DNA of 64,000 nt from Pisolithus tinctorius (lineage: Eukaryota; Basidiomycota; Agaricomycetes; Boletales; Pisolithaceae), in the NCBI GenBank assembly GCA_024663395.1, contig JANFAH010000019.1, positions 62,001 to 126,000 of the forward strand, given 5' to 3'. Below the pieces are notes generated by a model. The model ran no database searches. It was not told where the DNA came from and was given only the letters and a program-made list of their open reading frames with translations. The translations under genes and the position numbers were made by a program. Positions 22,331 to 35,220 of this stretch are shown piece by piece (the stretch's first letter is position 1; every line of letters begins with the position of its first letter).

Positions 22331-23030
22331 ATGTCGAGGTCAAAGACTCCAAATCCCAACCAGCGCAGTAGCTACGACCAAAACCTTCTCGTCGATGCAC
22401 CCCAGGCAACCCGGGCGCAGCTACGGGTACGTGCACAGCCCCAAATTCTTCTCGAGTTCCCTCTATACTTGTACTTCCTACTTACTGGTGTCTTTCTGTC
22501 CAACGACGCGCATGGATTGGCTTTGTAGGAAGGTTACAATGTCGATCTACTCGACAGCAGTCGGCCTGGTCCGGCAGACTCAACAACGCCCGCACCTCCC
22601 GTCGCCCCTCCTCCTCCAATGCCTCAAGCACCTCTGATGCCCGCAGCCACAGAGAACGGTTCAAAGGAACCGTTCGTGGAATCAGGTGGTGTTTATGCCT
22701 CGAAGCCTCGCACAGGGTTTTGGCGCAGTCGGAAGGGCATCATTACAGTCGTCGTTATCATCGTCGTTGTCATTGGTGCTGTGGTCGGGGGAGCAGTCGG
22801 AGGGACGACGAAGAAGTCCAATGGCAATACCGGGCCGCCTACAAAGTCATCATCGTCGCCCAGTGGGACGACGGGCGTGGACACTTCGTCAATAGACGGT
22901 GCCACGACGTCGGCGACACCCACGGGTAGTTCTAGCTCGCCTAATCAGGGTGTAAGTGGTCTCCGAGGTGGGGGCAGCAGTCATTTTTTCATCTTCTCCA
23001 CAGCATATTGACTTTGACGTAGCGCGATGA
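22331..23030 (+). CDS. Small single-pass membrane protein
   Basis: Three exons in phase, 22331-22426, 22529-22951 and 23004-23030, give 181 residues. The N-terminal ~95 residues are polar and proline-rich (a run of APPPPMPQAP), followed by basic residues (KPRTGFWRSRKG) and one hydrophobic helix of about 22 residues (IITVVVIIVVVIGAVVGGAV, residues ~103-125), then a Ser/Thr/Gly-rich tail. This is a type II or single-pass topology with a short Ser/Thr-rich outer region likely to be O-glycosylated. In Agaricomycetes similar stems precede secreted catalytic domains, but here the reading ends shortly after (GHIDFDVAR). I do not recognise a specific family. Codon 32 junction and both splice sites are convincing. 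Confidence 0.6.
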
Positions 23031-23352
23031 CGCCTCCGCTACGAATGTATCGTGATCACCGTCTGACTGCGAGGGTGGGTCGTCTGAGGATGATGGCGAA
23101 CACGGTTTGCAGCGACTATTGGGGTCGTTCTAGGTGGATCAGTTTGCAGGGATACCATGCTATATACTTCTATTGACTCTTAGCTTTTCCTTTCGTTATG
23201 CGGTATATAATTCCTTGGCGAGACTTTAGCTTTACCATTTGACTGTCCCCTCGATTAGCCTTATGGTAGTTTGCTCATTTGGACCAATCGTACACCGAAA
23301 TTCGGTACAAACCATTGACCCACGGCCAATATATTTGCAATAAACAATATGT

Positions 23353-23776
23353 CTAGGAAAACCACCCGCTGGGCGGGTTGACATCGTCTTTGACTTCTCC
23401 ATCCCGTCGCTTTCTCAAGGCTTCCAACATATTTTTCACACCATCCACATCACCGACGCTCGCCTTTCCTCCGTGCCAGTCTACGACAAGGGGCCACTTG
23501 AGTGCTTCAGGGTGCCGCGATACCAGATTCGACATCGCAGCCGCCGTCTGTGGCTGTTCTGAAAGCCCAGAGCGCTCGGATGTGCCGACAAGAAAGCAGA
23601 ATACGGGCCGTTCTCAGATCCTTTGGGCTCGAGGTACGACATGATGGTCTTAATCTGATCCGGAGTAGGTGGAGTGCGTTCGACGACCTCCAGGTTGAAC
23701 TGCAGGGGCTGTGCGCCTTGTTTTTCTGGTGGATATGGTGCAGATAGGGCTGATCGCAGTAGGGCGAGTGCCCTGA
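23353..23776 (-). pseudogene. FMP46-like mitochondrial redox protein, frameshifted and N-terminally unclear
   Basis: The minus strand reads RALALLRSALSAPYPPEKQ, PLQFNLEVVERTPPTPDQ, SYLEPKGSENGPYSAFLSAH, then, one base out of frame, RHPEALKWPLVVDWHGGKAS and the C-terminal NPPSGWFS. This order matches the thioredoxin-like DUF1687 family (fungal Fmp46, putative mitochondrial redox proteins). The frame changes near 23560-23566, next to short A and C runs. The exon starts at 23776 after a CAG; upstream, where the N-terminal IFHNP-type segment and its motif should be, I find only a poor match containing a stop. The gene is therefore either decayed or affected by base errors. The assignment rests on remembered family text. 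Confidence 0.55.
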
Positions 23777-25208
23777 CTGACGCAGGAGACGATGGGTTGT
23801 GGCTGTTGGTTGGTCGTACACATCAGAATACCCCGATAGTTAAGTCCGTGGTTAGTACACTGCCAACGGCTGATGCTAGCACACATGTTCACTAACAAAA
23901 TGGATATTTGAGGCTAGGACAGATTTGTTCAACTCAAAACAAGCTACTAGCGATAAGGGCGCGTCTCACCAGTGTTTTCAAGAATGACGAGAACATAGTT
24001 GCCAAGTCACAAAATGGTTTTGGAGGGAGTACTGCCATATCGTCTATGACGCTGGTCACGTGATCATAGATCTCGGAGTCCATGGAGTATCTGTACTGCT
24101 CCTCGGGGAGCAGATCAATGGCATGTGCCCTCGGATGCTAACTTGTGCCACAAACTACATCCGGAGTGGAGTTAACTTGGTGGGTGCAATCCATGGCTCC
24201 GGGATGACCTTCACATCTGACCTTTGCCATAACGCGGGTGCATTATTTGGTAGGCTGGCAATTCCCAAGTCCTGGGCTATGTATATTGGCAAATCCGGTC
24301 CATTTCCGGGACGCCCGGGAGAGCGCGATCCATCCACAGTCGCCGATCAGGCTATCCAGTCTCCCCACACCACACATGCTTACTGATCATCATGTCATTC
24401 GGGCTTACTCCACCCTCGTGTGCCTACCCCATCGACTCGTCATTCGGATGCGACTGTGTCATATTTGAATCATGACCCATACAAGGGGGAACGATCAACA
24501 AATGCAAAAAATACAATGGCTACCGTATGAGGTCGCACAACTGGCTTACCTTCTAAGGCGGAGAACACGGATCACCCACCAGAAGCCAGGCACGCTAAGG
24601 TATCTGCGAGTGATGCCATGGGCCCTATTGCGCCATATTTATCCTACGAGCAGTGCGGAGAACTTCTGGCCTCGTTTTCCGGACATCACGGTCATGGTTC
24701 AACTGACGCAGTTAGAACCAGCAAGCTTATCCCGAACCTCGCAAGTATGAGATCTATAGAGTGATGATCATTTCATCCTCGATTTTTTATTGTTATTTCC
24801 ATGCCATAATCTATGATGGGAATTGCTAAATAGAGAGCTTTCGTTGCTTTGTACTAATCTATGTTTGCGATGATCACAGCGTCCAGAGAACGCAATCGAC
24901 TCCATACATCATTGTACAAACACCTGGCAAAACCAAGAAGTGAGGGGTATACGGTGTGTAATCCGACCGGGGATATTGTAGGTGACCGGCACAAAAATGG
25001 TTGACAGCAAGGCAAATGAACAAGGGAGCATTAGCGCGAAGGTGCGTATCGTACAGGACTTCTGAGTGGCAGACGCGGGATAAATAACTCTGGATACAAG
25101 AGGGGGGGGGAGGCAGGCGGTCATCGATATCCATCGTTGAACGAGCTGGTCCGCAGGAATTAGCTCGTCGTGTGATAATGTACGTGAAGTTCGGCGTCAG
25201 AAGAACCC
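23777..25208. other. Intergenic region with no recognised gene
   Basis: Two open frames (24060-24386 and 24472-24750, plus strand) have no family motif. The second overlaps another open frame in a different phase up to the stop near 24762, so neither can be preferred. A G run of eight lies near 25102. The last few hundred bases form the 3' flank of the Ste12 gene, which is read on the minus strand. Confidence 0.4.
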
Positions 25209-27961
25209 TTATGCGTTCGAGATCAAGAAACCCCCGTCAAACGGATGCGCGGAATAAGGTTGGTTCACATCCAGACCGTCTTCTGCACCGGCGTAGAAAG
25301 ATAAATCGGGGTAAATACTCCCCAGCCCAGAACCGGTATTCAAACAATTCGAAGTGGGCTCCATAGCTTGGCTCAGTGACGAGCTAGAAAAGGATCGTGG
25401 CTGCGCGTTGTACGAACCACCATCGCCGCTCAGTGTCACTGCCGAAATGGAGGATAGATCCAGCGAATGTGTTCCCAAGCTTGACGGACTAGACTGGCTA
25501 GACCATGAGCTGGCAGATGCGGCGTACGGATGGTAGCTGCGAACGGGTGTTGTCGTTTGACTCTTCATTAGGGATGGCGTCATGCTTCTGTGGCGTCTGA
25601 TCGGCCCAATTGCGGACGAGCTAGTACTCGACCTGTGCGACCCGAATTCTAGCCTTTGCGAGGGTGTAGAATAGGATACCTTGACTGGTTCACCGTTCAG
25701 CGATGTGGCGTCGCCGGTAAGAGGTGAGCCGGAGACGCTAGTCCAGGTAGTGGCAGTGGTATCGAAGGGAGAGAAGGGATCGAAGTGGCCAAGTCCAGCA
25801 TCCGGCTGCATGTCGATGAGACCACGCGTGTCCTCAGCGTTGTAGAGCCTTCCGGACTGCGCAAGGTTTGCCTGGAACCCCGGAGTGACATCCGAGGCTA
25901 CGAGCAACCCTTCCTCGTCACCCTGCACTTCTTGCACGTGTCCAGGCACCTCCCTTTCGTACATGGTCAAGTCCGGAAGACCATCCGCGTCGACTGGATA
26001 CGGCGCTGGGAACGCATGGGCTAACCGTTCGAGATCTCCATCTTCCATCTCCTCATCAGCATCGCCATTCAACGCACAGACGTCACCAGACCCCATGTCT
26101 TGGCCATCCGCACGTGCATGAATGCGAAGGTGCTGGTGGAGGTTATCAGATCTCGAGAAGCGTTTCTTACACCTGTCACATTCGTAAGGCCGTTCCATGG
26201 TATGTGTGCGCAAATGTCGCCTCAAATGCTCGGCACGTTTGAAGAGTCGGCTGCACGAGAATGAAGGGCAGACAAAGACCTTAGACATCGTTGTCGTCGT
26301 GGGGGCCTCATTGTCGAATCCAAACAGCGGAGGGGTCGGATCTGTCAGGGAACGAGACAGGTGCGGCACCCTATGGGGGTTGTCTTTGGCAGTGAGCTGA
26401 CTAAATCGAGAGAGTTGTCCGTTGTCTGCGGACAGTGATAATACAGGAGCGATGGCCCTAGATGAGCTGCTCCCAATCGCGGAATCCCCTCTCGTAGTTC
26501 GCACCGCTTCTGCACTGCTTGGAGTGCCAATCCTCCGAGCCTGGGAGGAAAACACGTCGGCCGCTGACATGCCGCGGTCTCCGATCCCATAGCCGACGTC
26601 GCGAGTAGTGTCGCTGAAAGAGTACTCGCATTCACCCACGTTGTGATTGATCGTATGAGATAATCCTGGAGAGATCCTGTGGGAAGGCTTCTTGCGACGC
26701 TGCTTGTAACTCGGGGAGCCATCAAATAATGTGATAGGCATGAGAGGAATGCTCGCCCCGTGCATAGGAGAAGGAAGGCGACTTAGCCCCATTCCGTCGA
26801 TATGGGTCAGGTCCCCTGTGAGAGCTTCATCTATCCCAGATAGTGCGGCTGAAGGTTCATTGGCTGTGGCGGTTGGGACTTCCGACGCCACATTATTGCT
26901 GCCAAATCCTTTTTGTTGTACTTTGCTGCCGAACTGTTCGTACAACCTTTGATTACGGTCCCACTTAAATGAAAGCGCAGGTTCGCCCACCACCTCTGTT
27001 GTGGAGTCACGGGAGAGGTCGCGTTCGAGAGCGTCGAGAAAGAGCCGGTCATGGGGTACTGAAGACCTGAGTCCTCCGGAAGTTAGGAGAGAACCGCTCG
27101 GCGAAGCGGGAGTATGCTTACCAATAAAAGACCTTTTGTTTCTTTTGTGTACGAATACATTGAAACTTGTAGAGAAGGTCCAAGAACGGTGACTATGGGA
27201 GCGGTCAAGGAGCAGACTGAGGTTACGTGGAAAGCACGCACCTTCGGCTCTTCCAATGTGGCGTCCGTGCCATGTTTGAGATTTCGTAGGTCACTGAAGA
27301 TGCCCTCTTCGAATTTCTTGATATTCCGAACGGGGCGTCCGAATGCTTCAAACCGAAATACAAGGGAGCGCACGATGTCGGTGCCAGTGATAAAATACTT
27401 GCCAGACCACAAGACGCATGTTATGTGCTCCGACTGTGAAATGCGGAAACGAGTCATCGCCGCATGCGGACACGATACGTATGGGGAGACGCTGGCAGCG
27501 AGGGGGTCGTCCGAGTAATTAGAACTCGACGGGTCGGTGTAACGATGTGCGGTCCTGAGGAAGTATCTGAGTCTGTCGAGATGAGCTAGGTTCTCCTGCT
27601 CCTTCGGGGTGAGCGGGCGCGAGAGCTTGTTGCATGACGATAGACCCATAGCGATTGGATTGAAAGTGGGGGTGGGGTCAGAGGGAGGATGAGACAAGTC
27701 CGAAGAAATATCAGCGGAAGTATATGACCAATGTGACTGTTGATAGGATGCTGAGGAACCGTGGGCTGTAAGGGGTGGCGCAGATGAATCCGATGCAGTG
27801 ATACGATCTGATGGAGGGAGCGCAGGCAATTGCTGACCTGATAAACTCATGGGTATAAGGGGTGTCGAGGCAATAGATGGGCCGAAACCGGAAGTTAATG
27901 GAGACTGAGAGGGAGAGGCCCTGAGACCGAGAGATTCAGGCACAGCAAGGTAATAGTCCAT
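25209..27961 (-). CDS. STE12: Ste12 transcription factor with two C2H2 zinc fingers
   Basis: Three exons in phase: 27961-27242, 27192-27122 and 27066-25209, giving 882 residues. The STE (homeodomain-like) DNA-binding domain spans about residues 120-300 and contains [54 protein letters not shown] and [15 protein letters not shown]. Two C2H2 fingers follow at about 528-580 (CPSFSC...H-LRTH and [21 protein letters not shown]). This STE plus C2H2 build is the non-yeast Ste12 type of basidiomycetes and filamentous ascomycetes. It acts in the nucleus at the end of the pheromone/filamentation MAP-kinase pathway and regulates mating and invasive growth. Long Ser/Thr/Pro-rich regions offer kinase sites. 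All splice junctions fall inside conserved text and no frame break was seen. Confidence 0.95.
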
Positions 27962-30378
27962 GACGATACTATAAGGGAGACTGCGGCGTGAACAACTCAG
28001 TGCATGGGTGAATGGGACAGAGACTTACTAAGGGGGTCCTGCAGAGTAGTAGCAATAGTAAGCCTAGTCAGGGTTATAACAAGGCGCTGGGGGGGGGAGA
28101 GCCACGAGGGATGGCTGGCAGTGGAGAGGCATTATATGGGGCATGGGGCTGCATAGCGCTCCCCAAGTCCGCTGATCATGGAACACACCTGGACGTACGT
28201 TCGTCCATCAGAGGGCGGCTACTAAAACGGCAGAACGACTATGACGGGACGAGGGTGTGGCCGTGATGCATTGATATCAGCTACACCACCGAATTGGTAC
28301 CTCCCGGCGATGCAAATTCTACACATTATCGGCCTCCATTGGAGACTCAGCAAGTACAAAGACATACTGACTCGGCAGATCTCGCCGGGATGGCCGTCGA
28401 ATTGTTTGGATTCCAGTGTTCATTTCCAGAGAAGCTGTGGTCGCAAATTTGTTGATGGCACCTGGCGCGTTGCTGCGTTTTACCACCGAGCTCGTCGCAC
28501 GTGGAACACATAATTTTTCCTCACTGCCACTCTGCGGCAAAACTTTACCACAAAATCCGATTTATACGTGAACACATTGATTGCAAACCCAAGCCGTTAG
28601 TAGTATTTACATCTCGATCATATCGCATCCCCCACAGCCCGACTCCAAAACCTTTGGGAAAGGTACAGATGGATGACTCGAGATCAACGGGAGCCGCATT
28701 CCAGCGCCGTCATGTCTGGATCCACACGTTTATCGGTCCGTTGGCAAACCTGTCCGTGGTTGCATTTCGTGGATATCACAGGCGGTGGAGCCGATGGTCA
28801 CATTGCTTCGTTGTGCACCTTTTCCGTCTGTGCCAATGACATGAGGATATGAATCTCGATAGGGACTGCACATTCGAAATCTGAATTCCCGAACGGACAT
28901 ATACTAATAGACGAGCATCCGGCAACTATCAACTGCACCCTCTGTCACCATCCGAACTATCAAGACGTAGGTTACCGACTGTGACTATCATCACCTTGCA
29001 TTCGATTTATATCGTACTCTGGGGCATCTCCCAGCGCGCTCGTGTGCCTCTCTCCGTCAGGTGAGGGTTTGTTATCCTGCGGCTGGTGAATTGTCTAGAG
29101 CTATTCTCGTAGCTTGGATTTCAGCCTTAAAAACGCCTAAACGCGGCGTTGGCATTGAAAAGCGCCCACTTTCACAGTGATGCCAGATAACCCAGAACAA
29201 GATTAGCTCAAGTCCCACACTGATTTTCACGATGGGCGTCACTGCACCAGCGGAAAACATGGCCATACCCAACAATGCTTTTTTTTGATCGACTCGAACG
29301 GCCATTTCCGTTCGCTGAACCTGATCAACAGGCGCTAATGGCCCTGGCACAGTATGCATGGTCCAGAGGTATGCGTACACGGAGAACTCATCCTCATGTA
29401 TCATTCAACACCACTCGTCAACGTTCAACTTTCAAGTCACCGAAACCAGATAGGAAGCCTGCGAAGGATGGCCCGAAATCGCGTAAAGCGATAAATGCCA
29501 GCCGCCGAACGATCGTTATCTTGGCTTGCATGAATCATTAAATTCATGTATGTAATGCTGTAGGTAAAACCGGACCGGACTACCGCTAACACTGACCAAC
29601 CTGATCTTACATGGAACTTAGCAGTGACAAATCCTACCCCTCTGATGGCGAGTCATGAGGTTACCATGGCTCTGTACGATTCACCTTACGAAAGTTCATC
29701 AGGATACCAATGGTGGACTTGCGATTCGATACGATCCCATAAGAAATCAGTTTTCCAGAAAACGGGCGCTAATCTTATTGGGATCGTTGTACACAAGCAG
29801 ATGCCAGAATTTCACATATGAGGTCTTCCCTCGTGCAGGAAGCGATGTGACCGGATCCTGCCAGGCTATATACATGACAATAGCAAGGGTATGTCCGTCG
29901 TAACGTTCAGCGAGTACGACCGGAACATTAGCACCGACCAAGGCCTTACACCGGTGACACGGTAAACTGGGGTAGCCGGTTCAGCCACGCTGTGCGCCAG
30001 TTTTCAAATATTATAAACGAATTCCACAATTACAACACTCGAGACAAAATAAGGTGAAGTGTTTGTTTGTTGTTGTAACTTGCCAAAGATGCTCCGAAAG
30101 GAGAAGCCTTTTCTGGATGTGATTCCATAGCCTTATTGGGAAGTACTGATAGCAGGGTATGAACTCACATGGAGGTGGTTGCTCTCACTTGGCCTTGAAA
30201 CCTACCGACCATTTGATAACACAGATGATCAAAAATAATACCACACTTTTATCATCGGAGTGTCAGTCAAATGTCTGTCCATCCCATACGTACTCCGCGA
30301 ACGTGTTTTAGTGACCATCGAAGCTCTGAATCACTTCCACCACCACCACCACCTCTGATTGCCGACCGCTCATCGTCC
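27962..30378. other. Long gene-free stretch (2.4 kb)
   Basis: The part next to 27961 should be the Ste12 promoter; a poly-G run lies near 28090-28098. Open frames such as 28241-28513, 29072-29404 (minus) and 29275-29541 have no motif, no consistent splice partners and ordinary CpG. I see no RNA gene or transposon end. Confidence 0.45.
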
Positions 30379-32397
30379 CTACACACCACATCCATCCACC
30401 TCCACAGCTTCTATCATCTCCGCGGCAAGGGAGAGTGTAATGTTCTCTTCCTGTGCTATCTGGCTAGTTGTTAGGACTTCGGATAACATCAAGTAACCTA
30501 GAAGGCGTGCTGTAAATGAGGCATGAGTGAAAGGTGGCGTATGTAACACCCGAAAGCCGGATTTGAACGTTCTGTTGTAGATTGGGGGAGAAGTACAGTC
30601 AGGAAGAAACTGAATAGTCTGCAAGAACGTGGAAGGTGGGATTAGTGCTGCACGAGGCAAATCAGACAAAATTCGGTCAGATGTTTTCCCATTCTTGGCA
30701 AATAGGGACGTACCAACACCCCGTGCACGATTCCAACCACCCCATACCTCATCAAGGCCAACTATTCCTCGTTGTCGCATGATGCCACTTGGTTTCTGTC
30801 CCAGTACATCGTCAGATGTGCCTTGGAGCACTCCTGCCAGTTCACGTGCCAACTCTTCTATCCATCTTCTTTCATCTCGGATCATGTCTGGCGTTACAGG
30901 TGCATTTGTCATTTGTAGACCGAGCTGTGACAAAGAGGACCGTATAAACTTCGCTTCCTCCGGTTCTGCAGATGGCACCAGTGATGTGACAGCAAAAATT
31001 GAATTGGGCACTGATTGGGATGCCACTGAAGGTACAACGAACGGCGGTAGGGGGGAAGCTGAACGGGATGTGCTTGCAACGGTAGAGGACGCGCTGAGCT
31101 TCTCGTTTTAACTCTGCAGCTAGCTGCACGAGGTCCCTTGCCTTCACCATTAACGCTTCTAGGTCTTGGAAATGCATCGGAAAGTTCTGTCTCCGTGTTT
31201 TTCACGGATGCATTGACATTCTCTATAATCCCGCCTGGAAGGAATTCTCGGATCCTGTTAGGTCCACTCATATGAAAGAACCTTACCGATACCGGTTCGA
31301 AGGAAGCAGGGGTAGAGGAACCTGCCGGAGACACCGCACCCATATTGGATTGACCGTTCCTCAAGACCTTTCCGATCTGTCTTCCCTGACAAATTCGACT
31401 ACAATCAGTGGAAAAGCTCACATTCATGTCGGCATCGGCTAACCTCCCATACGCGAGCTTTCAGTGCACGTTTCAGAATGTTGTACAAAGCTTTGTCACC
31501 GCCCTTCCTGAAACTGAGCTTGATGAGCAGGTTGGGCCGGATCTGCTGCTGTTGACACGGGAGACACCGGTCTTGATGGAGGTGCAGATTTCGTCTTATT
31601 GTACTCAAAACGTTGGGAGACTGTGGGTAACGTTGTGAAGCACATTTCACAAATGCGGAGAGACGGATGATTGAGGAACGTGCATGCACTGCATGCGATG
31701 GAGTCAGGATCGCCGTTCCCATGAGGTGGGCTGCCTGATCTCGATGGTGTACCAGGAAGTGATGTAGACGAGGTAGGAAATGATATCAAAGGTGTTGGAG
31801 CCTCAGACGGGGTTTGAGAAGTCGGTGCTGGAACCGCGTTTCGTGGAACACCGCACAGACCGCAGACCTGTGCCGCAGCTGGACTGAGCCCTGGAGGGTT
31901 GCGGTAGCTACAAACCTCGCATTCCCAGCTCTCAAATCTCGCATCTACATGGTTCTCATCTCCAGAATTAGAGACGGAGTTGGCATCGAGGAATAGGGTC
32001 ACTTTGGGTGATGATTTGAATAGACCAGCATAATGGTCCGTTCGTATTACGTGCGACAAATCCATAGTAAAGGATTGGGTAGCTGGACTCCGTGTATTTA
32101 TGAAGAAAAGTCGATGTGTCGTTACGTGGATGGCGCCCGATTGGTGATCTATAGCTTTCTGCTGACTGACATGGGAGGTGGAGATGATGGATGTGAATGT
32201 TCAAGCAAAGACACATGGGGTCACCCGCATTGGAGAACGACTATGAAACGTCCGTTTCGAACGTGATATTGATGGAAACACGTACCCATCGTAGATCCCT
32301 ACGTTGTCTTGGCTAGCAAGAAGCTCCTCGTCATTGTAGAGAGGGCTGAGATAGGGATAGTGCCGTCTACGATTGTGGTATATCGCCGCAAGGCCAT
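30379..32397 (-). pseudogene. VPS36: VPS36 (ESCRT-II) with four reading-frame breaks
   Basis: Vps36 is the ubiquitin-binding ESCRT-II subunit that sorts cargo into multivesicular bodies. The minus strand carries all parts in order: start at 32397 (MALRRYTTIVDGTIPISAL), GLUE-domain text (LLASQDNVGIYDG, GAIHVTTHRLFF, FTMDLSHVIRTDHYAGLF), two NZF-type zinc fingers (WECEVCSYRN...VCGLCG and ACSACTFLNHPSLRICEMC), then KGGDKALYNILKRALKARVW, LEALMVKARDLVQLAAEL and the C-terminal EAP30-type winged helices (DERRWIEELARELAGVLQG, DEVWGGWNRARGV, LIPPSTFLQ, LHTPPFTHASFTARL). Introns are normal. Single-base shifts are needed near 32337-32346, 31534-31536 (GGG), 31166-31172 and 31106-31109 (TTTT), mostly at short homopolymers. 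Either the gene is decaying or the assembly has base errors here. Confidence 0.85.
31655..31735 (-). repeat. VPS36: VPS36 exon segment that is duplicated at 38657-38735
   Basis: This part of the second NZF-finger exon (from about GAGAGACGGATGATTGAG to CCCATGAGGTGGG) has a copy on the same strand at 38657-38735 with roughly 80 per cent identity by eye. The copy then continues with GAGGTAGGAAAT, which also occurs in VPS36 at 31769-31780. Confidence 0.85.
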
Positions 32398-32779
32398 TTG
32401 CACCGAGTTATTGTCAATCTACGCCACGAACTAGACGATCGTCAACGTGGGTCGAATGGCATCAACTGTAACTTGCCTCCTGCAGTGGATAGGGTCTAGA
32501 CCGTGAGCAGGTCGCCCTAAATCGGATGTGCAGAACACACACGATGCACAGCTATTTGACTAGTGTGGGATCGGGAAGGATTAATCCAAGTCTAACTTCG
32601 AGTCTGCGTTGCTGCCAATTGGTCAACGAGGCTTGTGTGGGATCGTCTACTAATGATTGAGTCCAACTAACACCTCTTTTGCCAGATACAGCAAAACTCT
32701 ATTAGGGGTACTAGTTCACTCCAAGTACTGTTTCCGTGCCCGTCTCGATCATGGATCGCAGTCTAAGATAGTGTAGCTG

Positions 32780-35220
32780 CTCGGATTGGCCCGGGGGTGG
32801 GTGAATGTTTCGATGGTATAGCTGTTTCGATTGGAACGTTTGCATGACCACGTCTTACACCCACGATTTGGCAGGCAAATGCCCGCCGAAAGACTCAAAG
32901 AGCCTTCCGTAAATCAAGACAGCGTGCTCAGCCCACATCTTGACGAGGAGCCTAATGGTCTCAGAACTGCCACCATCGTCATATTTAGCCCGGCCCTTGA
33001 CCAACTTGGCTCGCTATGCCGTCTATTGCCGACGTCGTCGCTGGCTGAAGGCTGCAGCTGATGGTCTGATGCGCAGCATTCGGTATGCATTGCATCCGTT
33101 ATCTGACAACTAGCTAGGTATACATGTCTAGTTCGGAACTTACAATCTCATCTCTTGTGAGTTTGAGGATCCGTACAGCACGACACTAGCGACCTATCAT
33201 CTAATGGCGAGGCAAACATTTCGCGGTACATTCAATCGCCTTTGTCGAGTACAGCTGACGGCTGCAGCCAGCAGTTTGCCTGAGAACCAACCGCAGCTCC
33301 TGGCCGCTCGGTAAGGTGAATACCGCTACTACTGTTGCCTCTGCTCCTTGTGGAAGACCATCCTCAGTTATCAAGCATCCAAGGCGGACCTTACTGGAAC
33401 CATGATACGTAGTCGTTCCCGCGAGGCAATCAAACGCACACACGCACACGAAGATATCTCCACCGATAACGACAACGCTAGCACTCGCCTAGAACGTGAG
33501 ACTGTTTACACCTACCAGGGGAAGCCAACCTTTTCGTGATTTTGACAGCGTGAAATGTTCTACCACTGCCGTGCGATGAAATCAGAAAGCAATTCACCAC
33601 GTTGTGGAAACCGCCGTCGACCCTAGTCATAACATTTTTTGACGAGCGCAATTAGGTGCTCTATATGGCAACATACCCCTGGCCCCTGTCATTGACAGCC
33701 TTCCCTGGTATGTACTAACTTTCCGTCTGCATGTCACCAAGGTTCACCATCACTTGCCTTCTATCCCCGACATCGGGGACACTTCATAAATCAAGTCCAT
33801 TTCTGCACACAGGAAAATCTAAATCGGCAGTGCCTACCCGCGAGCCTGCTACAGCCTTGGATGGGTACTAGCGTAAACTACCTTGCGGTGTGCGATTACG
33901 CTTGACTGTAGGGAAGGTATGTATAAAATCATGTGCAGCCATCTACCTGCGCACCGGATCCGTCTGTAACACGATAAGCTGTCAATGTTCAGGATTCGGT
34001 TGGTACCCCCATTGCGGTTTTAAATGCTATGGGTAAGTCGACAGTGGCTGTCACGAAGACTGATGGCCTTCCCACGTTGCCCGTGAACCCCTACCGGTTA
34101 CATTAATGGGCTGTGAAAAACGGTAATAGTCTCATTACTGCAGATTTTGTGTCTCTATCGAGGTCGTTGGGCAGGTGGTGCTCACGACCTCTTCCAAGCC
34201 GGGTATAATGTCCAAGATAATGCTCCTGTCTTGTCATGCTGGACAGTATATGGGGACAGTACATGAGTAGGACATATTTTCCTTGCCCGCTCATCATATC
34301 GGCCTTGCTACATGTCCGACAGGTACGGAAGATATGCATGATGACGTACTAAGGCAGTACAAAGTTGCGGAATGTCAAGCTGCTTTACAAATGAACGGAG
34401 GTATTTATTTACATACGTGGACGCCGGCGCGAGCTACTTATGGTGGTAGTCAACTTGTGTTGCGCCCCTAACAGGATAGGAACACGGATCATTAGTGTTC
34501 GTCGTGCAAGCCTCTCGTGTGTAATTCGTGCTTGCGGCATGGTAACGAGACGTATTCAGCGTGGGCGCAGCTGGCCAAGTAAATAGCCATTGCCAAATAC
34601 CAACGGAGACCGAAAAAGCTACATGCAGTAGTTTGATCCGGCCTCACTAACGTTCGTACTACCTTGCAAATAAAATGGACGAAACCCTTGAGAGAGTCAT
34701 CGCTGATCGTTGGGCCTGCCAGTGGAAGGTCTAGATTCATGCAGCGCAAGGCCTGGATTCCACACAAGTTTTCCGTGGGTCAGAAGCCAGGCAAGGCAGA
34801 TCTCGAGGAGCGATATCTCGTACCTGATGCACTTCAGATAAAGCGTTCGCCATCTTCCATGAAAGTGAGTTTAGAAAAAGAAGTTGGAGAAAGTGATAGA
34901 TGTTCCTAGTGAGGAGAAACAAAACCCGCGGTAACGCAACTATGGCCGCATCCAGACCTTCGAACGACATGATATCGTTGGGAGCAAAGCCCAACGCCGT
35001 ACACACGAACTTCATTGCCAAGAAAACTCTGAAACCGGCCGTAGATAAGTTACCGAACCGAACTCGGATGTTTGACCATAGAGTAGTTCTGTTGGGTGGA
35101 CCGGGTATCTCCTAGCCACGAGCATCTCTTGGCAATCGTCGTCGTAGGAGATACCAATACGCAGGACCACGTCAGTTGCAACCTCTTCAAGTTCAACTCT
35201 GCTTCGTACTCACCGTTCCG
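32780..35220. repeat. Segmental duplication, copy A
   Basis: Long collinear similarity to 38740-41350 on the same strand. Well-kept blocks include 32959-32990 with 39000-39030 (GGTCTCAGAACTGCCACCAT), 33605-33630 with 39600-39630 (GAAACCGCCGTCGACCCTAG), 33750-33790 with 39830-39870 (a CCCCGxCATCGGGG hairpin) and 34045-34110 with 40090-40160 (CACGAAGACTGATGG). The copies differ by many substitutions and indels. I see no gene in it; open frames do not correspond between the two copies, so it is probably non-coding or long decayed. Confidence 0.85.

Noticed and set aside
30320..30360. CCACCACCACC run as a CRISPR-like or microsatellite array
   Set aside because: A short imperfect trinucleotide run of about 20 bp only. 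No spacer-repeat structure exists in the window.
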